Below are positions 16,284 to 25,080 of a DNA stretch of 46,357 nt, one piece after another; within the stretch, counting starts at the first letter, position 1, and every line of letters starts with the position of its first letter. The DNA comes from Candidatus Aerophobetes bacterium Ae_b3a (lineage in GTDB: Bacteria; Aerophobota; Aerophobia; Aerophobales; AE-B3A): the NCBI GenBank assembly GCA_005223095.1, contig NJBQ01000008.1:1-46357 (forward strand), written 5' to 3'. A program made the translations under genes and the position numbers. The notes beneath the pieces were generated by a model. The model was not told the DNA's origin. It searched no databases and was given only the letters and a program-made list of their open reading frames with translations.

Positions 16284-17645
16284 ATGAAATCTTTTTTGAG
16301 TTGTTGTCTAAAAAGAGTAAAGGCAGATTATCTGGAAATTAGGTATGAGGAAGTCAAAGTAGTGGGAATTCACTATGTAGGCAAGGAACTGGAAGCAATA
16401 GGGGAGTCCTATGAAAAAGGTGGAGGAATAAGAGCAAAAAGTAGAGGGGGTTGGAGTTTTGTTTCCTTTAATGATTTATCTAAATTGAAAGATTACTTGG
16501 AATTAGCTACAAAAGGAGCTCACCTGATAAAAGGAGAAGAAATTAAGCTAGCTTCCCTTCCTGCCCGGAATGAGGTAATAAGTGTAGAGGTAGAGCTCGA
16601 CCCAGCCGATATTTCCCTGGAAGAAAAATATCTTCTCTGTAACCGCTATAACAAAATCCTTCTTTCTGGCAAAGAAATCCAGACCTCAGCTTTAAGGTAT
16701 GCTGATATTCACACCACAAAGTACTTTATTAATTCAGAAGGAACTTACATTGAACAGGAGAGAATAGATACAGTGTTGGGGATGAGGGCTATAGCCAGAA
16801 GGGGAGATAATATCCAGTCTGCCCATATGGGGATAGGAGGGGTGGGAGGCTACGGACTGGTGAAAGAAAAGGCAGAACAGGCAGAAGAGACAGTCAAGCG
16901 AGCACAAGATCTATTGGACGCAGAACCAGCTAAAGGAGGAAAGTACACTATCATAGTGGACCCTGAGTTAAGCGGTGTTTTTGCTCACGAGGCTTTTGGT
17001 CACCTTTCTGAGGCTGATTTTTTATACGAGGATAAAAGACTTCAGAAAATAATGGTATTAGGAAGGGTCTTTGGGCCGCCCGGACTGAATATTATTGATG
17101 AACCTCGCATCAAAGGAGAAGGGGGTTATTATTTGTACGATGATGAAGGAGTTCCTTCCCAAAAGACTTATTTAATTAAGGAAGGCAGACTCAGTGGCAG
17201 GCTTCACTCCCGGGAGACATCAGCTAAGATGGGGGAAGAGATTACCGGCAATGCACGAGCTATAAGCTATGATTATCCTCCTATCGTGAGGATGAGTAAT
17301 ACCTATATTGCGGCGGGTGATAAGTCCTTTGAGGAGATGATAGAAGGAGTAGGGGAAGGAATCTACCTTAAAGGCTTTCGCGGGGGACAGACTAATCTAG
17401 AGATGTTTACTTTTGCCCCAGAAGAGGGTTATCTTATAAAAAAGGGCAGGCTTCACCACAAGATAAGGGATTTAAACCTCAGCGGGAATATCTTCAATAC
17501 TTTAGCTAGTATTAAGGCTATTGGTAATGATTTAGTTCTCTTTACTGGACCAGGAGGGTGTGGAAAAGGAGGTCAATCACCTCTTCCTGTTTCTACAGGA
17601 GGACCTCACCTGCAGATAAGAGATGTAGTAGTGGGAGGAAAGTAA
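16284..17645 (+). CDS. tldD: TldD metallopeptidase subunit
   Basis: The 453-residue protein has the TldD zinc site HEAFGH (His235, Glu236, His240) and the C-terminal cysteine motif GGCGKGGQSPLPVSTGG (Cys426 as likely third ligand). TldD and TldE form a heterodimeric protease that degrades or trims unfolded peptides and some ribosomally made natural products. The ATG follows the yebC stop without a gap, and the stop overlaps the tldE start by one base, so the genes are co-translated. Confidence 0.95.
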   Translation: MKSFLSCCLKRVKADYLEIRYEEVKVVGIHYVGKELEAIGESYEKGGGIRAKSRGGWSFVSFNDLSKLKDYLELATKGAHLIKGEEIKLASLPARNEVISVEVELDPADISLEEKYLLCNRYNKILLSGKEIQTSALRYADIHTTKYFINSEGTYIEQERIDTVLGMRAIARRGDNIQSAHMGIGGVGGYGLVKEKAEQAEETVKRAQDLLDAEPAKGGKYTIIVDPELSGVFAHEAFGHLSEADFLYEDKRLQKIMVLGRVFGPPGLNIIDEPRIKGEGGYYLYDDEGVPSQKTYLIKEGRLSGRLHSRETSAKMGEEITGNARAISYDYPPIVRMSNTYIAAGDKSFEEMIEGVGEGIYLKGFRGGQTNLEMFTFAPEEGYLIKKGRLHHKIRDLNLSGNIFNTLASIKAIGNDLVLFTGPGGCGKGGQSPLPVSTGGPHLQIRDVVVGGK

Positions 17646-18940
17646 TGATGAAGGAAATTCTGGAAATGGCTGCCGCTTATGCAGAAGAAGCAGAGCTTTA
17701 CCGGGTGAGGTCTAAAAGTAGTGAGGTTATATTCGAAGCAAATCGACTAAAATCAATCGATTCTTCCTTTGAGGAGGGCATAGGCTTAAGAATAATCAAA
17801 CAAGGGAAGATTGGGTTTTCCAGTTCTACTGACCTTGGCCAACCTCGTCCTTTAGTAAAAGCGGCTTCAGACTCAGCTCAATTTGGCCAGAAAGCCCACT
17901 TTCATCTTCCTTCTGCTGATAGCACTTCTTCTGTTGAATGTTATGACGATTCTCTTATCTCTTTGAGTTTAGAACAGATGGTAAGGGAGGGTAGGAAAGC
18001 TATTGATTTGATTCTGAAGGAGGCTCCTTTCCTGCACTGTGAAGGAGAAGTAGCTAAGATAGAAGCCGAGATTAGCATTCTGAACACTAATGGACTTTCT
18101 CACTCTTATAAAAGGACAAGTTATACTTTTTCTCTGGGTGCCTTTTTAGCAGAAGAAGGAAACTTTCTGGGCATAGGAGAAGGGGAAGCCAGTGTAAAAT
18201 ATCATGATTGGTCTTCTTCTGTTGCTCAGAGAATACTGGAAGCTTTTAGATTAACTAGGAAAAAGGGGAGTATTTCCCCCGGCAAACATCCGGTTATTTT
18301 TACCTCTAAGGCTGTTCCTTTGCTCCTGCAATCATTGAAGCAGGGAATTAATGGAAAAGTGCTTCAAAAGAAAATATCTCCTCTTCTGGGGAAAATAGGT
18401 AAACCCGTTGTTTCTTCTTTTATAGATATTTTTGATGACGCCCTATTTCCTTTTGCTCTGGCTACTTCTCCTGTGGACGGAGAGGGTATACCTTCCCGCC
18501 GTACTCCCATAATTGAAGAGGGAGTTTTGAAAAACTTCATCTATGACTTGCAGACAGCTGGTTTAATGGACACTGAAACTACCTCTAATGGAGCCAGAGG
18601 ATATGGGAGTCTGCCTTCGCCTGCTACTAGTAACTTTATTGTAAAAGAGGGGAAAGTTCCTTTACAGGAGATGGTCAAAGACATCAAGGAAGGAATAATT
18701 GTAGACCAGGTAATAGGCTCAGGGCAGGGTAATGTCCTGATGGGAGAGTTTTCGGTAAATTTAGACCTTGGTTACAAGGTAGAAAATGGAAAGATTAAAG
18801 GCAGAGTTAAAGATGTTATGGTCAGCGGTAATTCTTATACTATGCTCAATAATGTCCTGGCTCTGGGAAGTGAATCCCGTTTTATCGGGACTACCCGCAC
18901 CCCTCCTATCTATTTCAAAGAGATAAACGTAGCCGGATAG
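17645..18940 (+). CDS. tldE: TldE/PmbA metallopeptidase subunit
   Basis: About 431 residues; the non-catalytic partner of TldD. PmbA features include SSFEEGIGLRIIKQGKIGFS near the N-terminus and a conserved C-terminal half with SPVDGEGIPSRRTPIIEEGV, FIYDLQTAG, GNVLMGEFSVN and VSGNSYTMLNNVLALG. It lacks the HExxxH of TldD, as expected. I place the start at 17645 (or the adjacent ATG at 17648) after GGGAGGA at 17633-17639. The reading frame is open further upstream but that part overlaps tldD. cobO follows seven bases after its stop. Confidence 0.93.
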   Translation: MMKEILEMAAAYAEEAELYRVRSKSSEVIFEANRLKSIDSSFEEGIGLRIIKQGKIGFSSSTDLGQPRPLVKAASDSAQFGQKAHFHLPSADSTSSVECYDDSLISLSLEQMVREGRKAIDLILKEAPFLHCEGEVAKIEAEISILNTNGLSHSYKRTSYTFSLGAFLAEEGNFLGIGEGEASVKYHDWSSSVAQRILEAFRLTRKKGSISPGKHPVIFTSKAVPLLLQSLKQGINGKVLQKKISPLLGKIGKPVVSSFIDIFDDALFPFALATSPVDGEGIPSRRTPIIEEGVLKNFIYDLQTAGLMDTETTSNGARGYGSLPSPATSNFIVKEGKVPLQEMVKDIKEGIIVDQVIGSGQGNVLMGEFSVNLDLGYKVENGKIKGRVKDVMVSGNSYTMLNNVLALGSESRFIGTTRTPPIYFKEINVAG

Positions 18941-18947
18941 AAGATAT

Positions 18948-19481
18948 ATGAAGAGAGGGCTGGTTCAGATATATACCGGAAAGGGAAAGGGAAAGACTAC
19001 TGCTGCCATAGGGCAGGCGATAAGAGCCAGAGGAAGAGGCTTAAAGATTCTCTTTATTCAGTTCCTTAAGGGCAAAAAAGGCTCTGGTGAAATTGCTCTT
19101 CTGGAAGCTGTGGGAATTAAGGTAATCTGCAAAGGAGAAAAGGACAAGTGGATATTTCCAGATAGATTAAAGGAAGAGGAGAAAAAGAAAATCAGACTAG
19201 AATGGACTCACTTTTTGGATGAAATCAGCCGCGAAGTAATAGAAGAAAAGTATGATTTGGTTATCCTCGATGAAATAAACGTTGTTTTATATTATGAGCT
19301 CATTGATAAGAACAGGCTCATTGACTTCATAAGAAAAAAGCCCACTTGGCTGGAGGTTATTCTCACCGGGCGCCATGCTTCCCCTGAACTAATTGAGCTT
19401 GCTCACCTGGTAAGCGAGATAGAGAGTATTAAACATCCCTTTGATGCAGGAATAAAAGGGAGAAGAGGGATAGAATACTGA
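18948..19481 (+). CDS. cobO: Cob(I)alamin / cobyrinic acid a,c-diamide adenosyltransferase
   Basis: The 177-residue CobA/CobO/BtuR-type ATPase has the P-loop GKGKGKTT (residues 11-18), LKILFIQFLKGKKGSGE, VILDEINVVLYYEL and LTGRHASPELIELAHLVSE. It transfers the adenosyl group of ATP to Co(I) corrinoids, giving adenosylcobalamin forms. It suggests the cell uses B12. It is the last gene of the yebC-tldD-tldE run and ends before a terminator-like hairpin. No corrinoid-biosynthesis neighbours are present. It is not in the same operon as the UroD/MtaA-like genes. Confidence 0.93.
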   Translation: MKRGLVQIYTGKGKGKTTAAIGQAIRARGRGLKILFIQFLKGKKGSGEIALLEAVGIKVICKGEKDKWIFPDRLKEEEKKKIRLEWTHFLDEISREVIEEKYDLVILDEINVVLYYELIDKNRLIDFIRKKPTWLEVILTGRHASPELIELAHLVSEIESIKHPFDAGIKGRRGIEY

Positions 19482-19526
19482 AATAGCAAAAAACGTAAAG
19501 CGAAGAATGTAAAGCCATAGCGTAAG

Positions 19527-19570
19527 ATTCAAAAGTCTTGAGCTTTGAATTGTAGTTTTTTATTTTTATT
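19527..19570 (+). terminator. Rho-independent-like terminator after cobO
   Basis: ATTCAAA (19527-19533) pairs with TTTGAAT (19544-19550), followed within five bases by a T-rich run (GTTTTTTATTTTTA). It closes the yebC-tldD-tldE-cobO unit. Confidence 0.6.
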
Positions 19571-19639
19571 TTGCCCGTTGAGTTCTTCGCTTTGATGGTT
19601 TCTCCTATACGCTATCCGCTAACCGCTCTACGCTGTAAC

Positions 19640-20686
19640 TTATTCTCCCCATAATGGTTTTACTACTTCCTCATAGAGTTTTTGAGGAACACGTTTTGTC
19701 TCCCCTACCGCTTCTTGTAAGGGTACGGAGATAATCTCTGTGCCTCTAAGAGATGTCATCTGACCGAATTTTTCTTTTTTCACCAGTTCTATTGCCTTAA
19801 GGCCAAAACGAGTAGCCAGGAATCTGTCAAAAGCAGAGGGTCTTCCCCCTCTCTGGAGATGTCCTAAAATGACAGACCTTGTTTCTATTCCTGTCCTTTT
19901 GGCAATTTCTTTCTCCAGAAGGGTGGCAATTCCTCCTAAAAGGATATGACCGAATGCATCTATTTTTTCCCCTTTGACTACCTCCTGGGAGAGGAATTTG
20001 CTTCCTTCGGCTGCTTTTGCTCCTTCTGCTACAGCTATGATGGTGTAGTTATTTCCTTCCTTCTTTCGTTTAATAAGAGTCTCGCATATTTCTTCTATAT
20101 AGAAGGGAACTTCCGGAATTAGAATAATGGAGGCTCCTGCTCCGACTCCTGCCTGCAGGGTTATCCAACCTGCTTGGCGTCCCATTATTTCTACTATCAC
20201 GGCTCGATGGTGAGACCTGGCTGTAGTGCTTAGTCTATCCATTCCTTCTATGGCTATATTGATGGCTGTGTCAAAGCCGAAAGTGTAGTCAGTAGCAGAA
20301 AGGTCATTGTCAATGGTCTTGGGCACTCCCACTGTCTTTACTCCTTCCTGGTAGAGTCGATTGGCTACCCCTAGAGTGTCATCTCCTCCTATAGCTATCA
20401 GAGCGTCTATTCCTTCCTTCTTGAGTGTATCCTTGACTCTGATAGAACCATTGCTTTCCTTGTAAGGATTTGTACGAGAGGTATAGAGAATGGTTCCTCC
20501 CTCTGATTGAATGTCTTCTACATCCTTTCTGCTTAGCTTTCTCGATCTATTCTCCAGGACCCCCAGCCATCCTTCTGTAAATCCTACTATCTGATAACCT
20601 TCTCTTTCTCCCTGGATAACTATAGCTCTGATAACGGCATTTAGCCCTGGACAATCTCCTCCCCCGGTAAGAACACCGATCCGCAT
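19640..20686 (-). CDS. pfp: 6-phosphofructokinase, predicted pyrophosphate-dependent
   Basis: The 348-residue phosphofructokinase begins MRIGVLTGGGDCPGLNAVIR. Two diagnostic sites differ from ATP-PFK. GGDDTL carries Asp103 where ATP enzymes have Gly, and VPKTIDND carries Lys123 where ATP enzymes have Gly. Both changes are the known marks of pyrophosphate-dependent PFK, which phosphorylates fructose-6-phosphate reversibly. GFDTAINIAIEGMDRLSTTA and IVEIMGRQAGW complete the substrate site. The start at 20686 is set by AAAGGAGG at the right spacing; an in-frame ATG at 20710 lies upstream of that site. Kinetics would be needed to exclude ATP use. Confidence 0.9.
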   Translation of the reverse strand: MRIGVLTGGGDCPGLNAVIRAIVIQGEREGYQIVGFTEGWLGVLENRSRKLSRKDVEDIQSEGGTILYTSRTNPYKESNGSIRVKDTLKKEGIDALIAIGGDDTLGVANRLYQEGVKTVGVPKTIDNDLSATDYTFGFDTAINIAIEGMDRLSTTARSHHRAVIVEIMGRQAGWITLQAGVGAGASIILIPEVPFYIEEICETLIKRKKEGNNYTIIAVAEGAKAAEGSKFLSQEVVKGEKIDAFGHILLGGIATLLEKEIAKRTGIETRSVILGHLQRGGRPSAFDRFLATRFGLKAIELVKKEKFGQMTSLRGTEIISVPLQEAVGETKRVPQKLYEEVVKPLWGE

Positions 20687-20793
20687 TATTAATTCCTCCT
20701 TTGTTTTCATTTGTAAATTTCAACCTTGCACGCACTCAACGAAACAGGGTTAACCCCTTGCTTCTTTCTCTTCTCCGTCGAATCCAAAATCGT

Positions 20794-20821
20794 ATAATAA
20801 CAGAAAATCCCCGTTAGTCAA
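20794..20821 (-). promoter_or_regulatory. Promoter of the phosphofructokinase gene
   Basis: Minus strand: TTGACT (20816-20821), 16-bp spacer, TATTAT (20794-20799), about 108 bases before the phosphofructokinase start. It leaves a leader of about 100 nt with no obvious structure. Confidence 0.5.
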
Positions 20822-21134
20822 AATTTACGTTCTCTTATATACGACTTAACGCGACCCTTTCTTTGCTTATGTCTTCGATTGTGGAAGGAATTTCTTGAAA
20901 GATGGAGAGATTTAGGTGGGAGGCAAAGCGCTTGACTGACAAAAAAATGCAAAAATCCTGAAAATAGGCGTAAATAATGCTCGAAAACACTTAGAACCAA
21001 TGCATTAACATAATAGTCAAACCAGACCACGAATCTGAATCCAATGCTTAATACACTGCGTACTCCAGAACCGTCCCATACATAGCCATGATATTCTCTG
21101 GGAGTACATTTAACTGAATGTGAATTAAACATAC
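20822..21134. other. Gap between phosphofructokinase promoter and the first UroD-like gene
   Basis: Nothing convincing codes here. A minus-strand open frame at 20818-21132 has no family resemblance and contains part of a duplicated noncoding spacer (20861-20933, copied at 32000-32071). The gap is probably the 3' flank of the UroD-like gene. Confidence 0.55.
20861..20933 (+). repeat. Duplicated spacer segment (copy at 32000-32071)
   Basis: About 73 bases starting CTTTGCTTATGTCTTCGATT recur at 32000-32071 with few changes. In that other copy the sequence runs straight into the flank of UroD-B. Here the flank resumes only at about 22411, with the first UroD-like gene lying between. Confidence 0.8.
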
Positions 21135-22322
21135 TTACACTTGAATTGGGTAGCTTCCAAACTTCTCCCGAGAATGCTTCATTGCTATAAGATTCTCAAC
21201 AGAGGTTCCAACCGCCAAGGAGTGACTTGCTCCATAGATAAATCCACCTCCTGGTGCAGTCCACTTTATGGCATACTGGGCATCCGCTTCGATATCTTTC
21301 GGTTTTCCTCCTATGAGGTTCTCGTTGCTGACTCCACCCCAAAGGGTCATCTTATGTCCATATTGCTCCTTAAGGAGTTTAATGTCCATTCCAGCGGTGG
21401 ACTGGATTGACTCGTATGCATCGTATCCTGCTTTAATGAAGTACTCGAAAATCTCCCATGTTTTCCCACAACAATGCTTCAACACTTTCATGTTAAGTTT
21501 GTGTGCCTCATCACAATAGGCCTTTAACCAGGGGAAAACGTGTTCTATAAATATTTTAGGACTGGCCAAGAGGCCTATACTGCTACCATAATCCGCACAG
21601 GGGATAAGCCCATCTATTCCTTCTTCTGCGTAATATTTTAACATGCCAACGGCCCGTTTCCCAGCTAATTCCGCTAACTTAGCATGCATTTCTGGATGGA
21701 GAGCGAGATTAAGATAAAACTCCTCATCGGTCTGTCCAAAACTTGGGAAATCAATGTCCTCGGCTAAACATGTTATGAAATGGGTACTTTTCATCTTCTT
21801 CACAACGTGCCTTATGAGCTCCCACTGCCAATCTTCTGGCATCTTCACCCCATTACGGTCTATTTCACCTATAGCTCTTTCTATACTTTCCAATGTGGGT
21901 GGATTATAGGTCTCAGGGTTCATCCAATAAGGCATGAGATCGTGAGTTACCACTGATACATGCCAGATACTACCATCCCTATCCTGGTATGTATTCTGGT
22001 CAAGTTGTTTCATGGGTTTTTGGAATCCATCTGATCCTCTTTGCCCCACAAGGACATACTGAGAGAAGGGAAAAAGCTCTACGGTGACCATATCAAGGTC
22101 GAGAGCTTCCACTAAGTCAACAACATCCTGTTTGTAGGATTCTATAATCTCCTTATCTTTCCCTTCCCACCAAGCCTTAGTCTCTTTCATCTTGGCATGA
22201 ACAAATGTCTCCCTGCCCAGGATGCTCTCATAGACATTATAATCTATCCAATGCTCACCCCAGGGCACAATATCTGGCTCCTGGCGGTCTAATGTCTTAA
22301 ATATGCGTTCTCTCGGCAACAT
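21135..22322 (-). CDS. UroD/MtaA-superfamily protein 1 (divergent)
   Basis: About 395 residues with the uroporphyrinogen-decarboxylase TIM-barrel layout: LPRERIFKTLDRQEPDIVPW at the start, GLIPCADYGSSIGLLASPKI mid-way, and KVLKHCCGKTWEIFEYFIKA with the His-X-Cys pair. The third methyltransferase-type Cys near the C-terminus is absent: at the place where the two relatives have TGDQCGRDT, this one has YGASHSLAVGT. A start at 22322 is supported by AAGGGAAAG; a TTG at 22358 also opens the frame. It is downstream of the other UroD-like gene in the same direction. The segment carrying it is missing from module B and bounded by GCTTGA repeats. Porphyrin decarboxylation is unlikely in this context; the actual reaction is unknown. 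Confidence 0.8.
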   Translation of the reverse strand: MLPRERIFKTLDRQEPDIVPWGEHWIDYNVYESILGRETFVHAKMKETKAWWEGKDKEIIESYKQDVVDLVEALDLDMVTVELFPFSQYVLVGQRGSDGFQKPMKQLDQNTYQDRDGSIWHVSVVTHDLMPYWMNPETYNPPTLESIERAIGEIDRNGVKMPEDWQWELIRHVVKKMKSTHFITCLAEDIDFPSFGQTDEEFYLNLALHPEMHAKLAELAGKRAVGMLKYYAEEGIDGLIPCADYGSSIGLLASPKIFIEHVFPWLKAYCDEAHKLNMKVLKHCCGKTWEIFEYFIKAGYDAYESIQSTAGMDIKLLKEQYGHKMTLWGGVSNENLIGGKPKDIEADAQYAIKWTAPGGGFIYGASHSLAVGTSVENLIAMKHSREKFGSYPIQV

Positions 22323-22410
22323 ATTATTTGCTTTCCCTTGATGAAGATAGCTCCGCAAACTATCTTCCTTTATTTACCATACACAAGACAAAAGATTAGG
22401 AGAACCAGAG

Positions 22411-22519
22411 CTTGAGTAAGCTATCTTAGGCCATTCAAAGCGACGCAGAAGGGACTGATTTCTAAGAAACAAGAATAAGGGCTTGACAACTCATCGAGAA
22501 AAGCCGAATGTCAAGCACC
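22411..22519 (+). repeat. Duplicated 3' flank of UroD-A, with stem-loop
   Basis: This flank matches 32072-32177 beside UroD-B with scattered substitutions. GCTTGACA (22481-22488) pairs with TGTCAAGC (22509-22516) right after the UroD-A stop, a possible weak terminator on the minus strand. The pairing is partly lost in the other copy. Confidence 0.7.
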
Positions 22520-23677
22520 TTAAGAATATCGACCGTACTTCTCCACTATCTCCACTAATTTGAAAATATTTTCCTCAGGAGTATCCCTCCCACATTGATC
22601 CCCGGTAGAAAGGATGTATCCTCCTCCTTCAGCAGCATCATCAATACATTTTTTAGCTGCTTTCTCCACATCTTTGGGGTTTCCCTGTAACATAACTTCT
22701 GTAGTATGCAGATTACCCATCAGGGCGATTTTGTCACCGAATTTTTGCTTAATCTCAGGCAAGTCACAATCTCCCATTGGCGGAGACTCTAAAGGATTAA
22801 TACAATCCAAATCTGTCTCTTCTACGCACATCTTTACCAGTTCTTTCTCTTTACCGCAAGAATGCAGTATAGTAGGGATCCCTCCCTGTTTGGCTATTCT
22901 TGTGATTTTTTTTAATGTAGGCAAGCCGATCTTCCTGAAAATATCGGGCGAGGAGAGAGTAATGGTCCCAGACCCCCCTGTAAGAATGAAATCCGGTTTT
23001 ACTTGCACAGCTCTTTTGGTCATTTTCTCCGCCCAAGTATCGTAAACTGTGACATATTCGGAAAACAGCTCTGAATAGTCGTAATAGTAATAAACAAGAG
23101 TTTCCAGGCCGCCGTCTATTACATTAATTAACTGCTGGAAACCTGGGGCAGAAATTATAAGACCTACCACAGCGTATTCTCCTACCTCACTTTTCCATCT
23201 CTGATATTCTTTATCATCGCAAGATGAGGGGTCAGGAAAAAAGTATTCCAGGTAAATAGGAAAATCTTTTTTGAAGTCTTTGACCAATTTTCTGGTATGC
23301 CAGGGCGGATTTTCTCTCGGGTAAACTATTTCCTGCCATAGTTCTCCATCAGGGGTCGAAAAATATTCTCTAGCCACAATGTAATCCCTTTTTTTCTCAA
23401 TTATTTCTCGCCAAGCTTCTACTTTTCTTCCCTTGCTGGGACCTAAGCCTACATACCCTAAGTCCCAGCCGTCTATACCAAAATATTTTACCGCCTTTAA
23501 ATAAGCTTCTCCCAATTTACGGTTATAATGAGAAAATGGAGATTCATCCAGAAAGAATTCCCAAGAAGGACGTCCGCTTAATCTACAAGGAATCATTTCT
23601 GAAATATCTGGACAGGCGGGTACTCTATCTGGTTTTCCACCAGTCATAGCTATACGCATTCTTTGCTTTGGAGTCAT
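22520..23677 (-). CDS. UroD/MtaA-superfamily methyltransferase-like protein, module A
   Basis: The 385-residue protein begins TPKQRMRIAMTGGKPDRVP, the UroD-superfamily start. It carries ILHSCGKEKEL (His272, Cys274) and STGDQCGRDTPEEN (Cys362). A His-X-Cys plus a distant Cys is the zinc site of corrinoid methyltransferases such as MtaA and is absent from true UroD. A zinc-dependent thiol or methyl-transfer role is therefore plausible. No corrinoid protein or heme gene is nearby. AGAGGTAG precedes the ATG. It ends the run transporter, 435-residue protein, dehydrogenase, UroD-A, and is a close paralogue of the gene at 32178. The substrate is likely linked to the imported sugar; this is inference. 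Confidence 0.85.
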   Translation of the reverse strand: MTPKQRMRIAMTGGKPDRVPACPDISEMIPCRLSGRPSWEFFLDESPFSHYNRKLGEAYLKAVKYFGIDGWDLGYVGLGPSKGRKVEAWREIIEKKRDYIVAREYFSTPDGELWQEIVYPRENPPWHTRKLVKDFKKDFPIYLEYFFPDPSSCDDKEYQRWKSEVGEYAVVGLIISAPGFQQLINVIDGGLETLVYYYYDYSELFSEYVTVYDTWAEKMTKRAVQVKPDFILTGGSGTITLSSPDIFRKIGLPTLKKITRIAKQGGIPTILHSCGKEKELVKMCVEETDLDCINPLESPPMGDCDLPEIKQKFGDKIALMGNLHTTEVMLQGNPKDVEKAAKKCIDDAAEGGGYILSTGDQCGRDTPEENIFKLVEIVEKYGRYS

Positions 23678-23800
23678 AGACTACCTCTATACCTTGGATT
23701 TTTAAGTAAGCATCGAGAGCCAAGGGTTCTTCTAAATTAAAATTTCTAGCATACCGGATCCATGCAGAAGATTGCTGGGTCTTTCAGTAGCAAACTCACG

Positions 23801-24754
23801 CTAGTAGAGAATAACTCCTTTTATGTAGTGAGGTGGTTTGCTTGATACAAAAGAGAAGGCTTTTTGGATTTCCAAAAAGGCAAATGTATGAGTAATGAGT
23901 TTCTTTTGAGCAAAAGTTCCTCTTTTCATCAATTTTACCGCGTCTTGAAAATCTTTGGAAAAGTCAGAGGATAACATAGGGCTAGGATTAAGAATTCGCA
24001 GTCCTTTCATATGCCAGGCCCCCATGTCCACAAGCTCTTTTTCTACATGGTGTCCAAAAATGATAAGCTTTCCTCCTTTTCGAAGAAGCTCAGTTGCTAT
24101 ATCCGAGGTCCCTTGTGCTCCCGCCGCTTCGATGACGACATCTACTTCTCCCTTTTCACTCTTTATGTACTCTACCGCATCGGTCTGGATAGAATTAAGG
24201 ATTGTATCCGCGCCGAACTCCTTGGCAAGTTCCAACCTTTCATCATTTATGTCTATACAAAAAAGGTGAGTAATATACTCTTTAGGAAGACCTTGAGTGA
24301 GAAGGAGTCCCATGTATCCACATCCAATGATAGCCACTGTATCTCCCGGTTGAATAATTGTGGAACGTAATCCATTGACTACACAGGCAACTGGCTCAGC
24401 CATCCAGTACTCGAAATCTTCTGTCTCTTGAGGGATTTTAGCTACCATATTCTTACTTGCTTTAAAGTAGTTTCCAAAAGCTCCTCTTCCAAGAGCTGCA
24501 ACTTTATCCCCAGGCTTCAGCTCTCCAACTTCTTCTCCCACTTCTTCAATAATTCCCACCCCTTCATGGCCGGGCTCATCCAGATAACTATCCTTGATTT
24601 TTCCAGAAAAGGCGTTAATATCAAACTTACATATTCCACAAGCCTTTGTACGAACTAAAATCTCATTGGGTTTTAGCTTACCCAAGTCCACATCTCGAAA
24701 CATAATCTTTCCTGGCTCTTTCATATTAATAGCTTTTACTTGCATTTTGTTCAT
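23801..24754 (-). CDS. Medium-chain (zinc) dehydrogenase, module A
   Basis: About 317 residues of the MDR superfamily. The N-terminal catalytic part has TKACGICKFDINAF and PGHEGVGIIEEVGEEVGELKPG. The nucleotide domain has VAIIGCGYMGLL, then CIDINDERLELAKEFGADT and VVIEAAGAQG. The structural four-cysteine zinc lobe is missing, so it is a short form. It likely oxidises a hydroxyl of a sugar or polyol. I start at 24754; ATG 24745 and a longer open frame from 24808 are alternatives, and none has a strong ribosome site. The first codons mark one edge of the 334-bp identical repeat. The module B transporter operon lacks this gene. Confidence 0.85.
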   Translation of the reverse strand: MNKMQVKAINMKEPGKIMFRDVDLGKLKPNEILVRTKACGICKFDINAFSGKIKDSYLDEPGHEGVGIIEEVGEEVGELKPGDKVAALGRGAFGNYFKASKNMVAKIPQETEDFEYWMAEPVACVVNGLRSTIIQPGDTVAIIGCGYMGLLLTQGLPKEYITHLFCIDINDERLELAKEFGADTILNSIQTDAVEYIKSEKGEVDVVIEAAGAQGTSDIATELLRKGGKLIIFGHHVEKELVDMGAWHMKGLRILNPSPMLSSDFSKDFQDAVKLMKRGTFAQKKLITHTFAFLEIQKAFSFVSSKPPHYIKGVILY

Positions 24755-25080
24755 TTCGTTGCGCCTATTTACCGTATGCCAGAGTCTTAATTTTTTCTGG
24801 AAAAGCAAAGCAAAAAAATCCTGCTAGAGCGTTTACTTAAGACTATCTCAAGCCCTGATTATTATTTGTGTTGGTTGATCAATCACCTGATCTATCCAGA
24901 TAACGAGGTCCTTTCCATCAATTTGAGTGCGGAATTTTCTCTGGTCGAGTTCTTTACCGTCAAGACTTACTCTGGCTGAGGAACTCGTCCAACTGTTCAC
25001 AATGAAGACAGGATTTATCACCTTTTCCTTTGGTGTCATTTGAAATTCAATCTTATTTTCTCCAAATTTCCTGAAACAAT
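24747..25080. repeat. 334-bp segment identical to 33358-33691
   Basis: By eye every base of this stretch matches 33358-33691. It covers the last 78 codons of the 435-residue gene, the spacer, and the first bases of the dehydrogenase gene. Identity ends abruptly on both sides. Confidence 0.9.

Noticed and set aside
17558-17644. Longer tldE starting inside tldD
   Set aside because: The extension overlaps the conserved tldD C-terminus; GGGAGGA places the start at 17645.
20818-21132. Minus-strand open frame of 104 codons
   Set aside because: It overlaps a duplicated noncoding spacer, has no recognisable domain, and the second copy of the spacer does not preserve the frame.
21135-23677. Heme biosynthesis (hemE) assignment for the UroD-like genes
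   Set aside because: Methyltransferase-type zinc ligands, sugar-operon context, multiple copies and the absence of other heme genes argue against it.
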